Positions 12,038 to 12,104 of a stretch of 12,104 bases of DNA are shown piece after piece. Made by a program: the position numbers and the translations under genes. Below the pieces are notes generated by a model. The model worked only from the letters and a program-made list of their open reading frames with translations. It was not told the DNA's origin and ran no database searches. The first letter of the stretch is position 1. Each line of letters opens with the position of its first letter. The stretch comes from JBOHSA01 sp050732995 (GTDB taxonomy: Bacteria > Gemmatimonadota > Gemmatimonadetes > Gemmatimonadales > GWC2-71-9), in contig JBOHSA010000069.1 of assembly GCA_050732995.1 (NCBI GenBank), positions 1 through 12,104 of the forward strand. Reading direction: 5' to 3'.

Positions 12038-12104
12038 GTGGGGGTGGAGGGGTCGCGCCCTCCGTGCTGGAGACACTCGAGTTTCCCGCCGCGCTGGAGC
12101 GGGT
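12034..12104 (+). CDS. Probable endonuclease MutS2, N-terminal fragment (partial)
   Basis: An ATG overlapping the yqeY stop (ATGA, 12034-12037) opens a frame that runs off the window after about 23 residues: MSGGGGVAPSVLETLEFPAALERV. The VLETLEFPAALERV segment resembles the first helix of MutS2 proteins (LxxLEFxxILxxV). MutS2 acts on recombination intermediates and collided ribosomes. The fragment is short, so this is a reasoned guess from motif and position. Confidence 0.5.
   Translation, partial: MSGGGGVAPSVLETLEFPAALER

Overview
This looks like a chromosomal segment of a high-GC, diderm soil- or sediment-type bacterium, most probably a member of Gemmatimonadota. That placement is an inference. 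It rests on the very GC-rich codon use, GTG starts, outer-membrane and heptose-pathway genes, the rpsU-yqeY pairing, and intergenic arrays of TGCGGAA heptamers that I associate with genomes of that group. No rRNA or other decisive phylogenetic marker is present.

Left part (1-3234, minus strand). A glycosyltransferase fragment is cut by the window edge next to a poly-C run. Two tandem tRNA genes follow, Val(CAC) and a CAT-anticodon tRNA that resembles Ile2. Then come an ADP-heptose-pathway kinase (HldA/RfaE1) and a Wzi-like outer-membrane barrel. These genes suggest cell-surface polysaccharide work.

Middle part (3339-8702, plus strand). The order is a class-3 (Rhizobium etli type) L-asparaginase, a carboxymuconolactone-decarboxylase/AhpD-like protein, a truncated four-helix-bundle S23-type ORF, obgE, dprA and hemW. 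Right part (8739-12104, plus strand): hrcA and dnaJ (overlapping by 4 nt), a HIT hydrolase, rpsU, yqeY and the first codons of a probable mutS2. This right part is a compact heat-shock and translation cluster with no repeats.

The unusual content is the repeat layer over the first 7.6 kb. Five elements share one plan: direct heptamers (TGCGGAR) on the left, a short or cargo-bearing core, then the reverse-complement heptamers (YTCCGCA) on the right. They lie at 420-508, 1564-1730, 3953-4059, 5054-5374 and 7491-7576. A sixth locus at 4389-4409 has only a left arm. Elements 5 and 6 have arms of exactly four units and share core edges (TAGAAGGGC on the left, GTTCAA on the right), although one carries an S23-like ORF and the other only 30 nt. 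One element lies in frame inside the asparaginase gene. Another supplies the last residues and stop codon of DprA. A second, octamer-based repeat (CTTAGCCT and near-inverse ACGCCAAG) flanks the wzi start. Together these look like a family of small, non-autonomous, inverted-repeat insertions that remodel gene ends; this interpretation is inference.
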